A stretch of 64,000 bases of DNA from Trichosphaerium sp. ATCC 40318 (GCA_038496445.1 JALMLS010000361.1:224385-288384), one strand, 5' to 3'. Counted from the stretch's first letter, positions 1 to 11,620 are shown. Notes: generated by a model from the letters alone, not told the origin. A program made the numbers and translations.

Positions 1-298
1 CTAGGTTTAGCCACCACTTATAGTTATTGGACGCTTGTGTGGTAAGAAAGTACTAATTTTATCTGTGAAGGGTACGTATGAGACAACATTGTAACGCGCA
101 TTTAAAGCCACGCACGTTAAAATATATATTTTCCACCTTTTTGTCTTTTCGCTCTACAATGTCACGTGACTTTTTTACTGTAGTAAGCTAGTTTTGAACA
201 TATCCACCAGTAGTTCGTTTTCTTATATATGCTTGGTTCTAACCATTTTAGTCTCGACACGAAACAACGCTGAATAAAAAAACGAACTTTAAAATAGC
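1..298. other. Upstream region of the F-box/MORN gene
   Basis: No coding frame was found here. The stretch is AT-rich and contains one GTCACGTGAC palindrome near 163-172. It probably holds the promoter and 5' UTR of the gene starting at 299, but no TATA box or initiator was recognised with confidence. Confidence 0.4.
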
Positions 299-1318
299 AT
301 GTGTTCTTTGCTGGATCTACCTTGTGAACTTCAACAATACATTTGCACTTTCAATGCTGAGACTTTCACCAAGTACCATACACTATCAAAGAGAGCAGCA
401 ACCAATACACACTTTGACGAAGGATTACAAACAAAAAAAGGAAAATGGATATCATGGTACAAAAGCGGTAAAGTTTTTCGTCATGTTCATAAGAACGGAC
501 CATCTGCAACTTGGTATGAGAATGGACGCCTCAGGTCACAATTCACGATGATTAACTGGAAACTAAATGGCGTACAAAAAGAGTGGTATACGAATGGACA
601 ACTTAAAGCACAAGGCGCATGGGTTGATGATGTGAGTGAGGGAGAATATAAAAGATGGTACGAAAATGGACAACTTATGGAATGTGGTACATGTGTTCAT
701 GGCAAACTAAATGGCAAACTCAGATCGTGGTATAAAAATGGAAAAATTAAATTGCAAAGTATGTGGCTTGATGATAAAAAAACAGGAGAAGAAACCAAGT
801 GGTATCAAAACGGTCAAGTTGAGGTAAAAACCACGTGGGTTGATAACAAGAAAAATGGCGAATTCAAGGCGTGGTATGAGACTGGAGAACTCTTGCTAGA
901 AGCAATGATGGATTATGGTAAGCAAACAGGATGTCAGAACGAGTGGTATAAAAATGGACAGCTAAGTACACAGAGCATGTGGATTGATGGTAAACAAAAT
1001 GGAGAAACTAAGAAATGGTATGAAACTGGTGAAATTCAGCTTATTGCCTTTATGGTAGATGGAAAACAAAATGGTGAACAAAAAGAGTGGTATAAAAACG
1101 GACAACTTAAAGCACAAAGTATGTGGGTTGATTATGTGTGTAATGGAGAATACAAAACTTGGTATGAAAATGGACAACTTATGGAACATGGTACATGTGT
1201 TGATGGTAAACTACATGGTGAATGCAAAACGTGGTATCAAAATGGAAAGCTCAAGGAAAGGAGTATGTGGGTCAATGATATTAAAAGTGAACAGAAGTGT
1301 TTGAAAATGGAGAAATAA
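299..1318 (+). CDS. F-box-like protein with 12 MORN-type (MORN_2) repeats
   Basis: An uninterrupted 339-codon frame, unlike the intron-rich neighbours. Residues 4-20 (LLDLPCELQQYICTF) resemble the first helix of an F-box. From about residue 50 to the end there are twelve copies of a 24-25 residue unit with core WY-x-N-G-Q-L and spacer W-V-D-x-K-x-N-G, the MORN_2 variant. F-box proteins with such repeats are common in giant DNA viruses of protists (Marseilleviridae, for example) and in some of their hosts. An F-box would link the repeats, as substrate-binding surface, to an SCF ubiquitin ligase; that role is inferred. Repeats 3-4 and 10-11 are nearly identical blocks, so the array has grown by internal duplication. 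Lack of introns and the repeat type suggest transfer from, or exchange with, a large DNA virus. An AATAAA is visible just after the stop. Confidence 0.85.
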   Translation: MCSLLDLPCELQQYICTFNAETFTKYHTLSKRAATNTHFDEGLQTKKGKWISWYKSGKVFRHVHKNGPSATWYENGRLRSQFTMINWKLNGVQKEWYTNGQLKAQGAWVDDVSEGEYKRWYENGQLMECGTCVHGKLNGKLRSWYKNGKIKLQSMWLDDKKTGEETKWYQNGQVEVKTTWVDNKKNGEFKAWYETGELLLEAMMDYGKQTGCQNEWYKNGQLSTQSMWIDGKQNGETKKWYETGEIQLIAFMVDGKQNGEQKEWYKNGQLKAQSMWVDYVCNGEYKTWYENGQLMEHGTCVDGKLHGECKTWYQNGKLKERSMWVNDIKSEQKCLKMEK

Positions 1319-1544
1319 AAGTTCAAATAAAATTAATTGATATGATTGCGATTTATTTCAACAAGGTTTGACACTAGTCCCATATAGAGCATATCGTTGA
1401 GAACATAAAATAACCAACTGCAAGTACTACTACTATTCTTTAATAGTTCTGTTACAACATTGCAAAGCACAATAATTTTGTCTCCATCTCTGCAACGGAA
1501 TTAAGTGACACTGTCCCATAGTTGGGTCCGTTCATTGGTGCCAT

Positions 1545-1844
1545 TCTTCATTGTAACTTACCTCTGATATGACCATTTTCATACTACATCATATGCTCTG
1601 CAAGTTGAATGCCTTCAAGATAACTACACTGTACTTGTAGTTGGCCATTTCTGTACTAAACTTTACTATCATTTCTTAAAACCGTCAACAGCATGACTTG
1701 AGCTCGCCTTCTTTTTTACCTTTTAATACCATGCTCCATTAATTTGCCATTGGCATGAAATGTCTTGTACTCACCTGCAAGAATACCTTCGATATTGTAG
1801 CATTGTTGTAGTCGATTAGGTTAATCCCACTCTTTGTACGTTCC
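1545..1844 (-). pseudogene. Decayed MORN-repeat gene, inverted relative of the gene at 299
   Basis: Reading the minus strand gives GTYKEW, then GEYKTFHANGKLMEHG, then KEGELKSC, then YRNGQLQVQCSYLEG and YENGHIRGKLQ, all recognisable MORN_2 units of the kind in the intact gene at 299-1318. The units lie in different frames. Two conserved tryptophan positions have become TAG just before YRNG and YENG, so the copy cannot be translated. It lies tail-to-tail with the intact gene, consistent with an inverted duplication followed by decay. Its upstream limit (to about 2050) is too eroded to define. Confidence 0.75.
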
Positions 1845-2425
1845 ATGATATAAATCGTGTTTGAAAGTAATCTAACAAGCAATGTACTCAACCTTTTACA
1901 ACAAAATGTTCTTTTTTTTGTTTTTTACATGATGATAGTGGAACCCCACTCTGGCTGTGGGGTAATAGTAGTTTCTTTTAAAGCGCTTGTAATGTATTTT
2001 CTCTGGTATCACCAAAGAGGCGTTTCGATACTTAACAGGTGCAGAACAACTAAGTAGGCACTCACCAGCTTACCCTCCTACGCTTGATCCATGGGCATAT
2101 GAGGATCCTCAATGCGTAACTCGCGCCATTTGTTTGGAAAATAGACTATGTTGTAAGATCCCCACTGAAAATAGTAATAAATATGAGATTGAGTGTTTTT
2201 GCGATTCCTGTAGTTACTGTCCTATCGCCGAAAACAGTTGAGCATAAGAGATTCCCAACAAGTTGCTTTAACCGATACCACTCAATATAAAATTACAAGT
2301 ATGTTTATTTCTGTAACAGTGAAGTTTTCAATACAACACAAAGAAAAGCTGTACAATCACTACAAATAAAAGAGGTAGTAGATAAAGATCTCACCCAAAA
2401 AAATATAGGGAGAAATTGAGTTTAT
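1845..2425. other. Non-coding stretch between MORN pseudogene and TOG gene
   Basis: No supported gene. Part of 1845-2060 may be further eroded MORN-repeat sequence, but I could not read a unit in it. The right end is probably the 3' UTR of the minus-strand gene that stops at 2426. Confidence 0.35.
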
Positions 2426-5400
2426 CTAATTACGTGATCTTAAACGTCGAGCAACAGGTTCATTAGACTTTGAAGCTTTAGATGCCTTTGAAGCAGTACC
2501 ACGAGTACGTCTTGTACGCTTCTGCTTGTTAGGAGAGTTTTCACTGTCATATGTAGCTAAAGAACAAAAAAATGTCAACAAGTGTGTACACAAGGTTTTG
2601 TAAGAAAAAAACAAGAAAAGAAAGAACATACCTTCGACAACTGGCTTTTTCTTCTTAATAACAACCTTCTTTTTGACACGAATAGTACGCTTTGTAGGTG
2701 GTTTTACTTGTTTAGGAGCTTCTTTTTTTGTTTCTTCCTCTTGAGGCTCAGCAACAGGTTTTTTCTGCAAATAAAGGTTAGTTTAAGGTATGGTAAAAAG
2801 CTGGTTAAGTTCGTTGTACATACCATTCGTCTCCTGATACGAATAATACGTCTTGGGCGTCTGGTTTCTTTTTTAGGCTCTGGTGATGCCTCTCTTTCCT
2901 CGGATTCTTCTTCGGAAGCTTCAATAGGTTCAGGAGTTGGCGTTTCTTCAACGACCTCCGTTTCTGTTGTTTCTGTTGGAGTAGCTTCTTTCGCAACTTC
3001 CTCATCTTCTTCGATTTCTGCTTTAGAAGATTCCTCAACAACAGAAGCTTCTTCGCTAGCATCATTGGCATCAATCACATCAGTTTCTTGTTCGGTTTGT
3101 TCAACTTTTTCTACTTCGGTTTCCTCAATTTCTTCAGCAGGTTCGGCATCTTCAGCACATTCAGCTTCAGCATCTTGCTCTTCAACGGCATCAGTTTCCT
3201 CAAGCTGTTCGACTTGCGATTCATTTGCGTTATCGTCATTTACAACGGCTTCTTCCATAGAAACATCAGCAACATCAGCTGCATCAAGCTGTGATTTAAC
3301 AACCTCGCTAGGAAGATAGTTAGAAACAAAACCGGTCACGTGAAATAAAAATAGTTACCCTTGTTCTTGTTCAATAGCATCAAACAAAGATGGTTCTTCA
3401 ATGGCATCTACGAACTCTTCAGCTTCTTCTTGTGGTTCTTCTTGGGAATCATTAGAAACTATAACCTCAGCATCAGAGAAGCTAGAATCAACCATCTCAT
3501 CAGCAGAAAAATAACAAGATTCGTCATTAACATCAGCTTCCAATTTAGCGTTTTCGTCAACATTGCTGCTTTCGATGACTTCGTCACCCATTTCAGATTC
3601 CATAGGTGTTTCGTCAACAACATCCTCAGCACATTCTACAGGCTCGGCGATTTCTGTTTCGGTTTCGACGGTTTCGACAGGTTCGGTAGCCTCAATAGCT
3701 TCTACAACTTCAGCTGCTTCTTCTGCTTCTTCTGGAATGTCGTCAGCAATTTCTTTGGCAGGTTCTTCTACTGGGGCTTCTTTAGGTGTTTCCTGGATCC
3801 AAATTATTAATTTGCAAAGCGACTAAGCAAACAGCAGAACAACGTACATCAACATTGGCAGTAACTATCTCAATAATTTCGGATTCAGGTGCGACAGCAG
3901 TAGACTCATCAACTTTCTTAATCTCTTCAATAGGTTGCTCTGGAGAAGCGTCAGTGGTTTCTTCAGGTTGAGCCTCGGCAATCTCGACATTGTTGACAGG
4001 TTCAGATGTGGCAGTTTGTTCATTTTCTGGCTCTTGCATAGGCTTGGCTTCAAAGCGGATCTCCTTATCAGGAGAGCGGTGTAAGGCAGTTGGTGGTCTG
4101 ATGGTTTTTTCAGGAGTAGAGTGAGAAACTGGTGCGCTTGGTTGCGAAACAACTAGGGTAAAAGAATAAGAATAAAGAAAAGAAAAAACACTTGACTAGC
4201 TTTGCAAGTCTAACTGACAATCACATACCTCTAAAAGGAGATGGCTCACTATCTTTGAAAGCAGTAGATATATGTGGAGGACGAACCTAGTTATTAAAAG
4301 TAAGTAAAAATAGAATGTGAAGCGCTTACTTGTCTTGGTTGTGTTGGTTGTGTTGGGAATACAGCGGTAGCTGGTTTTGGAGCTTGCATTACTACAGGAT
4401 CTTGATTTTCGTCATTAGCTTTTGCGGCTCTGGCGGCTTTAGCAGCAGCCATGAGCTTACGCTTACGTGCGCGTATGGCCAATTGTGTGGCAGAGAGACC
4501 AGTTTTCTTTGGCTTGTTTCTGGCATCCAACTAGAAATTAAAAGAATAAGATCACGATTGTCAGTTCCGCGAAAGTACGCACACGTGATTTTACGGAAGG
4601 ATCCAGCTTCTGGTTGATAGATTCTTTGAAGGCAGGGAAGGTACTTTGGTAGTAAGTATAAAAGAGTAAAGCCTCACGTCGGACTGGGGCCTGGTGCAAA
4701 ATGTAAGTCGAAACTACTTTTTAAAGTATTCGTACGATCTTGTCAGCAAGACCTGCGGCAATACTCTGCTCCAAAATATTCTTATCAATAGATCGCAATA
4801 AGCGTTCTTGCATTGTAGCTTTTTCACCTGCGAAGCTCTGGTGTAGGTAGTGCAAGCATCTATTGAAAGTTATTAGTACAAATATAAAAAAAAAAAACTA
4901 AGTTCGTTTTTATTTTGGCGGGATTTATCACGTGCGCAGGTATTAAAAAAACGGTTTGAATATTTGAAAACTTTTCAGAGTATCAACGCTTACCTTGCTC
5001 TTACACGACCGTGTTTGAAAGCACAACCCATTGTGAGTTCTTCAAAGTAAGTACCAAGGCGAAGTGCTTTTACAATGCGTGCAAGACAGTTATCAGCTGC
5101 CTTCCAGAAGACTTCCTTTGTCTTGGCTAGTACACTGAATATGTGTGGTGCAATATCTAAAGAATAAACGCATAAGCACATGAACAGTGTAAACGAAACT
5201 ACAAAGACACAGAAAGTTGAAAAAAAAAGAAAGCACGCAATTACCTTCTAGGATATCTGTGGCCTTATCTTTCATCTTTTCAAATACGAAGGCAACGGTA
5301 TCCAGAGCCTTTTTAGCAACAACAGAACGTAAACTTGTCACCTGATAATAATCAGTGAGTCTCTAAAAGAGAAATGTTTCAAAAAAAAAACTAACCGCTT

Positions 5401-5915
5401 GGTTAAGGTGCTTCTGAAGTGTCTCGTGAATGGCCAAAGCGCATCTCGCAGAGTTTGTAAGAGCGAATTTTGCAAACATTGCGCGAAGGTCATCTAGAGC
5501 TTCAACTTGTTTTGTCCATGGTTCTGTCTCAGCAAACACTGTACCAATACGTACAACCTCGCGTTCTAGGTGTACCTACAACAAAAAAAAGTTAAATTAT
5601 TTGATTTCCCTCCAAAAAGGTTAACGGTCGTTTACGTACTTGCTTTGGATTTATAGCTAGACTGTTAGTTCGTCGGCGATCCCAACTACCGCCAAGATCG
5701 AGTTGAGTTGTCATCCTGCGTGATGTAGGTCCAGGAATACGTGATACGCGTCTGTTACGCTGTAATGGGCCAGGAGTACGAGCTACTTGAGGAGTTCTTT
5801 GTTTAAACGTTCGAACTCTGTTAGATTGGTTTGTTGGGCTTAGTATTCTACTCTTGAACTTGTTTGTAGATTTAGGGGTTAGAAAAGGCGTCTGTAGGCC
5901 GGAAGAGGCGTCCAT
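2426..5915 (-). CDS. CLASP-type TOG-domain microtubule-associated protein with long acidic tail
   Basis: Multi-exon gene; the start is the ATG at 5915 (MDASSGLQTPFLTPK). The N-terminus is basic and rich in S/T-P and PGP motifs (5915-5640). Exons from about 5580 to 4600 then encode a helical-repeat region matching the CLASP_N/TOG fold: EPWTKQVEALDDLRAMF, then VTSLRSVVAKKALDTVAFVFEKM, then IAPHIFSVLAKTKEVFWKAADNCLARI. The W-R/K-AL-L start and LRS-V-A...K...AD..L..I pattern are typical. After a basic helix (4530-4330, LAIRARKRKL) comes a very long Glu/Ala/Thr-rich acidic segment (4150-2860), ending with a strongly basic C-terminus (KRTIRVKKKVVIKKKK; RRLRSRN). TOG proteins bind tubulin and regulate microtubule plus ends and spindles. 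Donors are GTACGT-like. The match is to the domain; CLASP, Stu1 or TOGARAM orthology is not resolved. Confidence 0.75.
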
Positions 5916-6434
5916 GTTGTAAAGTGTTTGTATTTTGTAACGGCTACAAAAAAATCAACGAAATTCTAGCGGTAATTTGGCTTAAATTCGTGGGCAGTGT
6001 AACACAGCTTAGTTTTGTACGTAGTGCAACCAATTTTGGTACAACGTTTGTTGTATTACTCACGTTAAAACTTGTAATTTATCCAATTGTTTTAAAGTGA
6101 CCTGTTTGCTAATGGTACGCGTAGGGGGTGCAAAATAATGACAAATTGTACTTTTGTGACATTTCGTTTGAATACACAGCCAAACATACAACACTTACAC
6201 TAAAACCCTGACGCCTCGATGATTTTGAGGACATGTAAACTTAAACAAAAGCAAAATGTAGCTGGATTACCACAACAACGTACAGTAAACGCTAAAGCGT
6301 GTAATAATGCGTCAGTAGAAGTATCCATCAGAACACGTCTTTTTTCTGCCAAACATGGGCATATTTATACACCGTACGAACTTGCCGCAATGCTTTACGC
6401 TACCAGTTTGTCTTGAAAATACAGTTTTGGTGTC
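5916..6434. promoter_or_regulatory. Divergent intergenic region (TOG gene / nuclease A)
   Basis: Sits between divergently transcribed genes, so both promoters should lie here. A 65-codon open frame at 6219-6416 has no similarity I recognise and does not splice convincingly into the next gene. No clear regulatory motif was found. Confidence 0.35.
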
Positions 6435-8688
6435 ATGTCATTCCAAAGTATTAATCAATTCCTAGGCAAGGACCAGCCTCTCAGAGCTCCTCAACGTTAA
6501 CAACAGATGCCAACACGCCTTCTTTAGCTACCCATAAAGCCGTAGGTAGTGTTCCTGAACGCCCTTTCAAGCGTGTTCCAATGGGATTCTGGAATGATAG
6601 TGCTAATCAACGTAAACGTTTTGATGAGTTTGGCGTCATACTTAATGTAAAGACATTGGATGCTTGGTACCACGTGCTAGCAGACGACATATTAAAATTA
6701 GGAGGTAGAGGTATACTGGCAAAGTAAGGAAAATACGCCAAGCTAGAGATGCGTTAACTGATAGAACTTTAGGTACGATGGATCACTTGTGAAGACTTTA
6801 GCAGTGATTTATGATTGTTTCGAATGGGTTCAATGGAAGTTTGAGTGAGTATTCTTCAAGGTTTGTATGAACTAATAGGGATATAGTTTGACGTCTCCAT
6901 TGTTCTGGGAGTCCGAAGAGAATCATAGGTTATGGATGGATGATGCTGGTAATATGTTAGGCGTGATGACTTTGGATGATTGGAAAAATATATCAGAGCT
7001 TCATTTGCGCATTTTCTATGGCTGGCAGATAATAATGAGCAAGTACGGTGCTCGAAGTGGACATGTTTTTAAGTGATTTTAACAAGTTTACACAGGTATA
7101 ATAACGACCTTATAACTGCTCTTAAGTCTATTTTCCATTGGGACAAGTGGTACTCTGTGAAATTCAGGTACATTTTTTTGAATGTTTTTTTTTTACCGTT
7201 TTGGATTCTGTTAATGTTGTGTGTTAGGTACATGTTCTTTGATAGGAAGTCTGAAGTTCCGGCAAAATTCAAGTACGATTGATTAGTGACCGTAAAGGAT
7301 GTAAATTGGTAATTGATTATAAAGGAAGCATGCCAAGGGTTTACGAGTAAAACGGAAATTAAGGGCTAAACAAAACTTGGGTTTACAAAATGATACTGTG
7401 CAACCAAATGCTTCTGACTTGGTTCTTTTTAATCAAAGAGAGACGTTCAACGATATTGCACGTGCTTTGGATGTGAAGATATTAGATGGATGGTACAATG
7501 TAACAAGACGGAGTATAGAAAACAAGGGAGGAGGTCATATAATCATGAAGTAATCCTTTTTGTTTTTCGTAGTTTTGTGAGTACTCAAGTTGATTTAGAC
7601 ATGGCGGATCAATTGCTGTTACTTTAGAGAATCTTTATCCATCACATAAATGGGTAAAGGATAAGTTCAGGTAAAGAAAAAACAGCATTTAAGTTTAGAA
7701 GCCCAAAAGTTGATTCCACTTTCAGAGAGGCTTTGAAGCAGCGTACATCAGGGCATAGGCAACGATGGAAAAAGATTGATGATGTTGTTATTTTCTTCAA
7801 ATCAGTTGCTGAAAAGTTTGGCATAACAGAACCTGACATGTGGTAAGTTGGGTCAAATACAAGAAGCATGTAGTAAAATTTTATTGTTTTTTAGGTACCG
7901 TGTTTCAAGAGCACAACTTATAACACTTGGAGGAATAGGTATTCTTAATTTTTGGCCAAGAATCCTTGAAGTACTTTATCCAGAACATAAATGGAAATCA
8001 AAGAATTTTGAAGAACGTGATAAACGTTCAATGCAAAGGTAATTTTATTGAACTGGCTGTTTAGTTTTCTGAGTTTTTTCTTCTTTGTGTTCTGTTTAAG
8101 TTTAATTGCGTTTTAGATGGCTTGGTCAATGTACACGGGAAGTATTTCCACAACGTGATATTATTGAGGAATACTACCTATGCTCTAGACAACACTTACA
8201 CCGAAAATCTCAAGTTTCTTTGGATATTTTCATTCCCAGTATCAACCTTGGTTTGGAGTATCATGGTCAACAGCATTACTATGATATTATGGGTAGGTTC
8301 GGTCCTGCATCAGTTCAAGAGAATAGAGACTTGGATAAATGGCAAAAATGTAGAGAATTCGGTAAGAGACTGTTTTATGTTCGTTTAAAAAAACGTCTAG
8401 TTTTGTACATCCTTTTCTTTCTAACCAAGTTACATTTCAGGTATTACACTTGTAACAATTCCTTATTGGTGGCAAGGAGATACAGAAAGTGTAGCAGCTA
8501 CAATAAATTTCTACAGGTTAGCGCAAGCTTATCAATAAAAAAATAATCAGTCAACCTTATTATTCCATAGGCCGGATTTGGGATTATCCTTTCCCAAAGA
8601 TGTTGAACCTCTACATCAAGATCATATAAAGAAATCTAGTGCTATATCACTTATGCTTCCTAAGCTAGAACAAGGATATGTCTTGTAA
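6435..8688 (+). CDS. WY-repeat / Vsr-DUF559-like nuclease, copy A
   Basis: Spliced product has three full copies of a 75-residue unit (FWN..NQRKRFDEFG..LNVKTLDAWYHVLADDI..GGRGILAKY..SLVKTLAVIYDCFEWVQWKF type), a fourth, shorter one, then a nuclease core. The core reads DIIEEY, then LDIFIPSINLGLEYHGQQHY, then RDLDKWQKC, then GITLVTIPYWW. D, E and the H/Q pair sit where Vsr and DUF559 PD-(D/E)XK enzymes have metal-binding residues. About ten introns, all phase 2, fall at the same places in each repeat (K/R-Y and K-F-R junctions); one probable acceptor is a bare AAG. The stop is TAA at 8686. The 5' end is uncertain: the ATG at 6435 (MSFQSINQFLGK) is one base out of frame with the sequence entering repeat 1, so an exon is missed or the start is broken. 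Repeats may bind nucleic acid (inference). Paralogs lie at 20.2, 35.6 and 39.3 kb. Confidence 0.75.
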
Positions 8689-8930
8689 TGACACTATGAC
8701 ATATTTGAAAAAAAAAAATGTGCTGAGTTGATCTCTTATGTATCTGCACACTGTAAATTACCATGATAAAAGCGTAGCGCTTCGCTTTGTCAGTTTTGTA
8801 AGTTGTTTTGAAAAGTTTTTCTCGGAGAGAAAGGTGGTACTCACTTCGCTTGTTTACGTACTAATTAACAGTATTTGAGTTGATTCTGACTTAATATCCT
8901 ATTAGCTCCTCTTTTTTATTGTCTTTTGCG
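8689..8930. other. Short intergenic gap
   Basis: Holds the 3' UTR of nuclease A and the upstream region of PARN. No gene was seen. Confidence 0.4.
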
Positions 8931-11376
8931 ATGCAAGTCACACGAGAAACATTTGCGCGTGTCCTACCTGACATTAAAAGGGCTATAAAAAGATGTGACT
9001 TTGTAGCAGTTGATCTTGAAATGACAGGCCTATCGAACACTCACGAGCGGCCGAGCACATTCGAAACGCTAGACGAGCGCTTCTCGCGTGTTCGTACCTC
9101 TGTTTCGCAATTTGTACGTGTAACCGCTAGACGTTTGTTTAATTTTGCTAGTTTCCTTGCCAACTGGGTGTATGCACCTTCACATGGGACAAACGCAAAA
9201 AAAAGTACGTTTCCAAGCCTGTTTTTGAAGAAATTGCTTTGAAAAACGTCCTGCGGTGACGCGTACTTCTTTTTTACTCAGTCCTACACTTATTGACCCT
9301 ATTTAGATTCGTTAGTAGACCATTCAATTGCTATGTATTTCCAAGGAGTTACAAAGGCATAGAGCGTTGTTACATGAGCGCGGCAAGCTCTATCGAGTTT
9401 TTAGCAAGCCACAAGTTTGATTTTAACAAGTGTATGTATGAAGGTACAGAAACGGGTTCTATACACGAAAAACGTATTGTACAATGGTTTTGAACGTCTT
9501 TTTAAGGAGTGTCATTCTTGAATGAGGCAGAAGCAAAACACTTGAAGAGAGCTCACGAAAACCGTCTTAGCAAGGTGCCTGATGTATCATATGGCGGAGC
9601 AGACAAGGAATATGTCGATGAAGTCATGTACGAAAGTTTTTCATTCTCCCAATTTGGATGACTTACTTATTCTTTTCAAAAAGGGATAAAATACAGACCT
9701 TCTTGGACACCACTGATGAACCTCATCTCGATCTTGAGCATGCTAATGGATGGAAGAGAAAGTTGATACACCAAGAAACAGCAAATAGGTACTTCACGTG
9801 GTATATCACGTGATTTTTTGATGAAAGAAAGTCACGTGAAAACGCGTTTTTCTAACTTGTTTATGTCGTATTTGAAGATTTAAAAATGCTGTTACTGAGA
9901 CGATTAAAGTCGAGAACTCTTTCAAACAATACATCCGTGTTGTACGCTGTGACGGTAAAGAAAAAGAAAGAAAACATAGAGAAAAAGTTAAAGGACTTGA
10001 GGACGAGTTCAATGAAGCTTATGGTGTTTCAGCTGTACGTAATTAGTATCAGTATTACTGTTTGTGTCGCGTAATTTATCTACTGCATATTTAGCCTATT
10101 CAGTGTATTAACAGTTGTGTGTAGATTATGGATTGCATAAAAGAAAATAAAAAACCTTTATTGGGACATAATATGTTGTTCGATCTATGTCATATTCATC
10201 ATCACTTTTGTAAGTCTCTTCCACTTACAATGGATGACTTTAGAAAATCAATTCATGAAATGTTTCCAGTGTACGCGTTTTCTCCAAATAAAAAGAAACA
10301 AGCAAGCAAAGGTACTCCAACTAACAGCTTGAAGCATTTTCGATACAAAACACTTGGCATCAACCCATCCTGCTCTTACAGTACGTCTTAATCTATTAAG
10401 CTATTTTTAATGTAAAAAAAGAGTTTGGAATCTACAGCACTTGGACCATTAAGCGAGCTACTAGCGGAAAGTTTGGAAGATGGTGAAAAGTTTTCTGGTA
10501 CCCGTCTCCTAATTACAACGCGTTAACTCATATTTCTTTGCACTTTAGTACTTGCAAAGGATTTTACAGCCTATGGCGATAAAGAAGAAGGAGATGATAC
10601 ACCAGCAGCTTACCATGAAGCTGGATATGATGCATTGGTAACAGGAAACGCATATATTGGAATGATTCAGCGTATAACGAGTATGTTAAGAAACCAAAAA
10701 CCAAAAAAAAATTCTATCTCTTTTTTAGAAGCAACAAAAGTACCTATTGTGCCGACTGATAAGTTGTTGTCATCATATGTGAATACATTACATCTTATGT
10801 TCTATGACTCCCCATTATACCTTGTAGGCGAACAGCGTAAGTAGTGAAGCCCGAATTCTTCTCAAAACCAAGAACATTTTTTTGTTCGTTTCCATTATGT
10901 TTATTCAAGTTTTTTAGGCGATGTTGACAGATCAGGCACTTTTTATGTTACTGGTTTGACGACAAATGATTCTACAAGAGATATTATGAGCCACTACCAG
11001 AAATATGGTAAAGTCTACGTAAGATGGATAGACGATGTGTCATGTTTTATCAAATTTCTTGAGTACGTTTCTTTTTGAAAAACTAAGAAAAAATGCTGTT
11101 TCTAATGACTTTACACTCAGTGACTCGTTTACTGATGAAAACAAACAAAAAATGTTCGACAACAATGACAAGTCTGCTTATAATGTAGCAGACTATGAAA
11201 AATACGTTGCAAAGCAACTAGGTACGAACTCAGCATTAGTAATTAACTAAACGTGACGAACTGATTTTTTTCAATAAAAAGACAAGAAACGCAAACCAGA
11301 AACTGACCTTGACAGAGAAGAATCGAAGCGTCAAAAACAAAGACAAAGAGAGTTTCCTGAGTGTATTATATTATAA
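8931..11376 (+). CDS. PARN: Poly(A)-specific ribonuclease PARN
   Basis: Multi-exon gene starting at MQVTRETFARVLPDIK. The first exon carries DFVAVDLEMTGL, with the first two acidic residues of the DEDD exonuclease active site. Later exons read QLGVCTFTWD, FVSRPFNCYVFPR, SIEFLASHKFDFNK, then LLGHNMLFDLCH (third acidic residue), FDTKHLASTHPALT and HEAGYDALVTG (catalytic His and Asp). All four DEDDh residues are therefore present. PARN removes poly(A) tails from mRNAs and trims small RNAs such as snoRNAs and telomerase RNA. An RRM-like part follows (SGTFYVTGLTTND), and the C-terminus is basic (DKKRKPETDLDREESKRQK), probably a nuclear localisation signal. The intron at 9788-9878 contains three CACGTG motifs. 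An in-frame TTG twelve bases upstream is not needed as start. Size and motif order fit the family. Confidence 0.93.
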
Positions 11377-11620
11377 AGGAAGAACATATAAGGGCTACAT
11401 AAGACTACGATAATAAAATAAAGCAAACACAAAAAAGGTCTTTTAAATGGACTTCAATCAAAAAACTCGTTTAAAGTTACCCGAGACTAGACCACCTTCT
11501 ACTGAACCACATGGCACTTGAAGACTGGTTCAAAAAACGCAAACAAGTATTTGTCTTGCCTTAATACCTCCACGCGGAAATCTTGGCGTGCAGGTCTTTG
11601 TTTATTCTTTTTTTTTTGTT
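11377..11620. other. Convergent gap between PARN and exportin-4
   Basis: Tail-to-tail gap with both 3' UTRs; AATAAA-like signals are present (ATAATAAAATAAAG around 11410). No gene was seen. Confidence 0.5.

Noticed and set aside
2582-3826. Ser/Thr-rich long open frames on the plus strand
   Set aside because: They are the antisense of the Glu-rich exons of the TOG gene; GAA/GAG/GCA repeats read as TTC/CTC/TGC on the other strand and leave frames open by composition.
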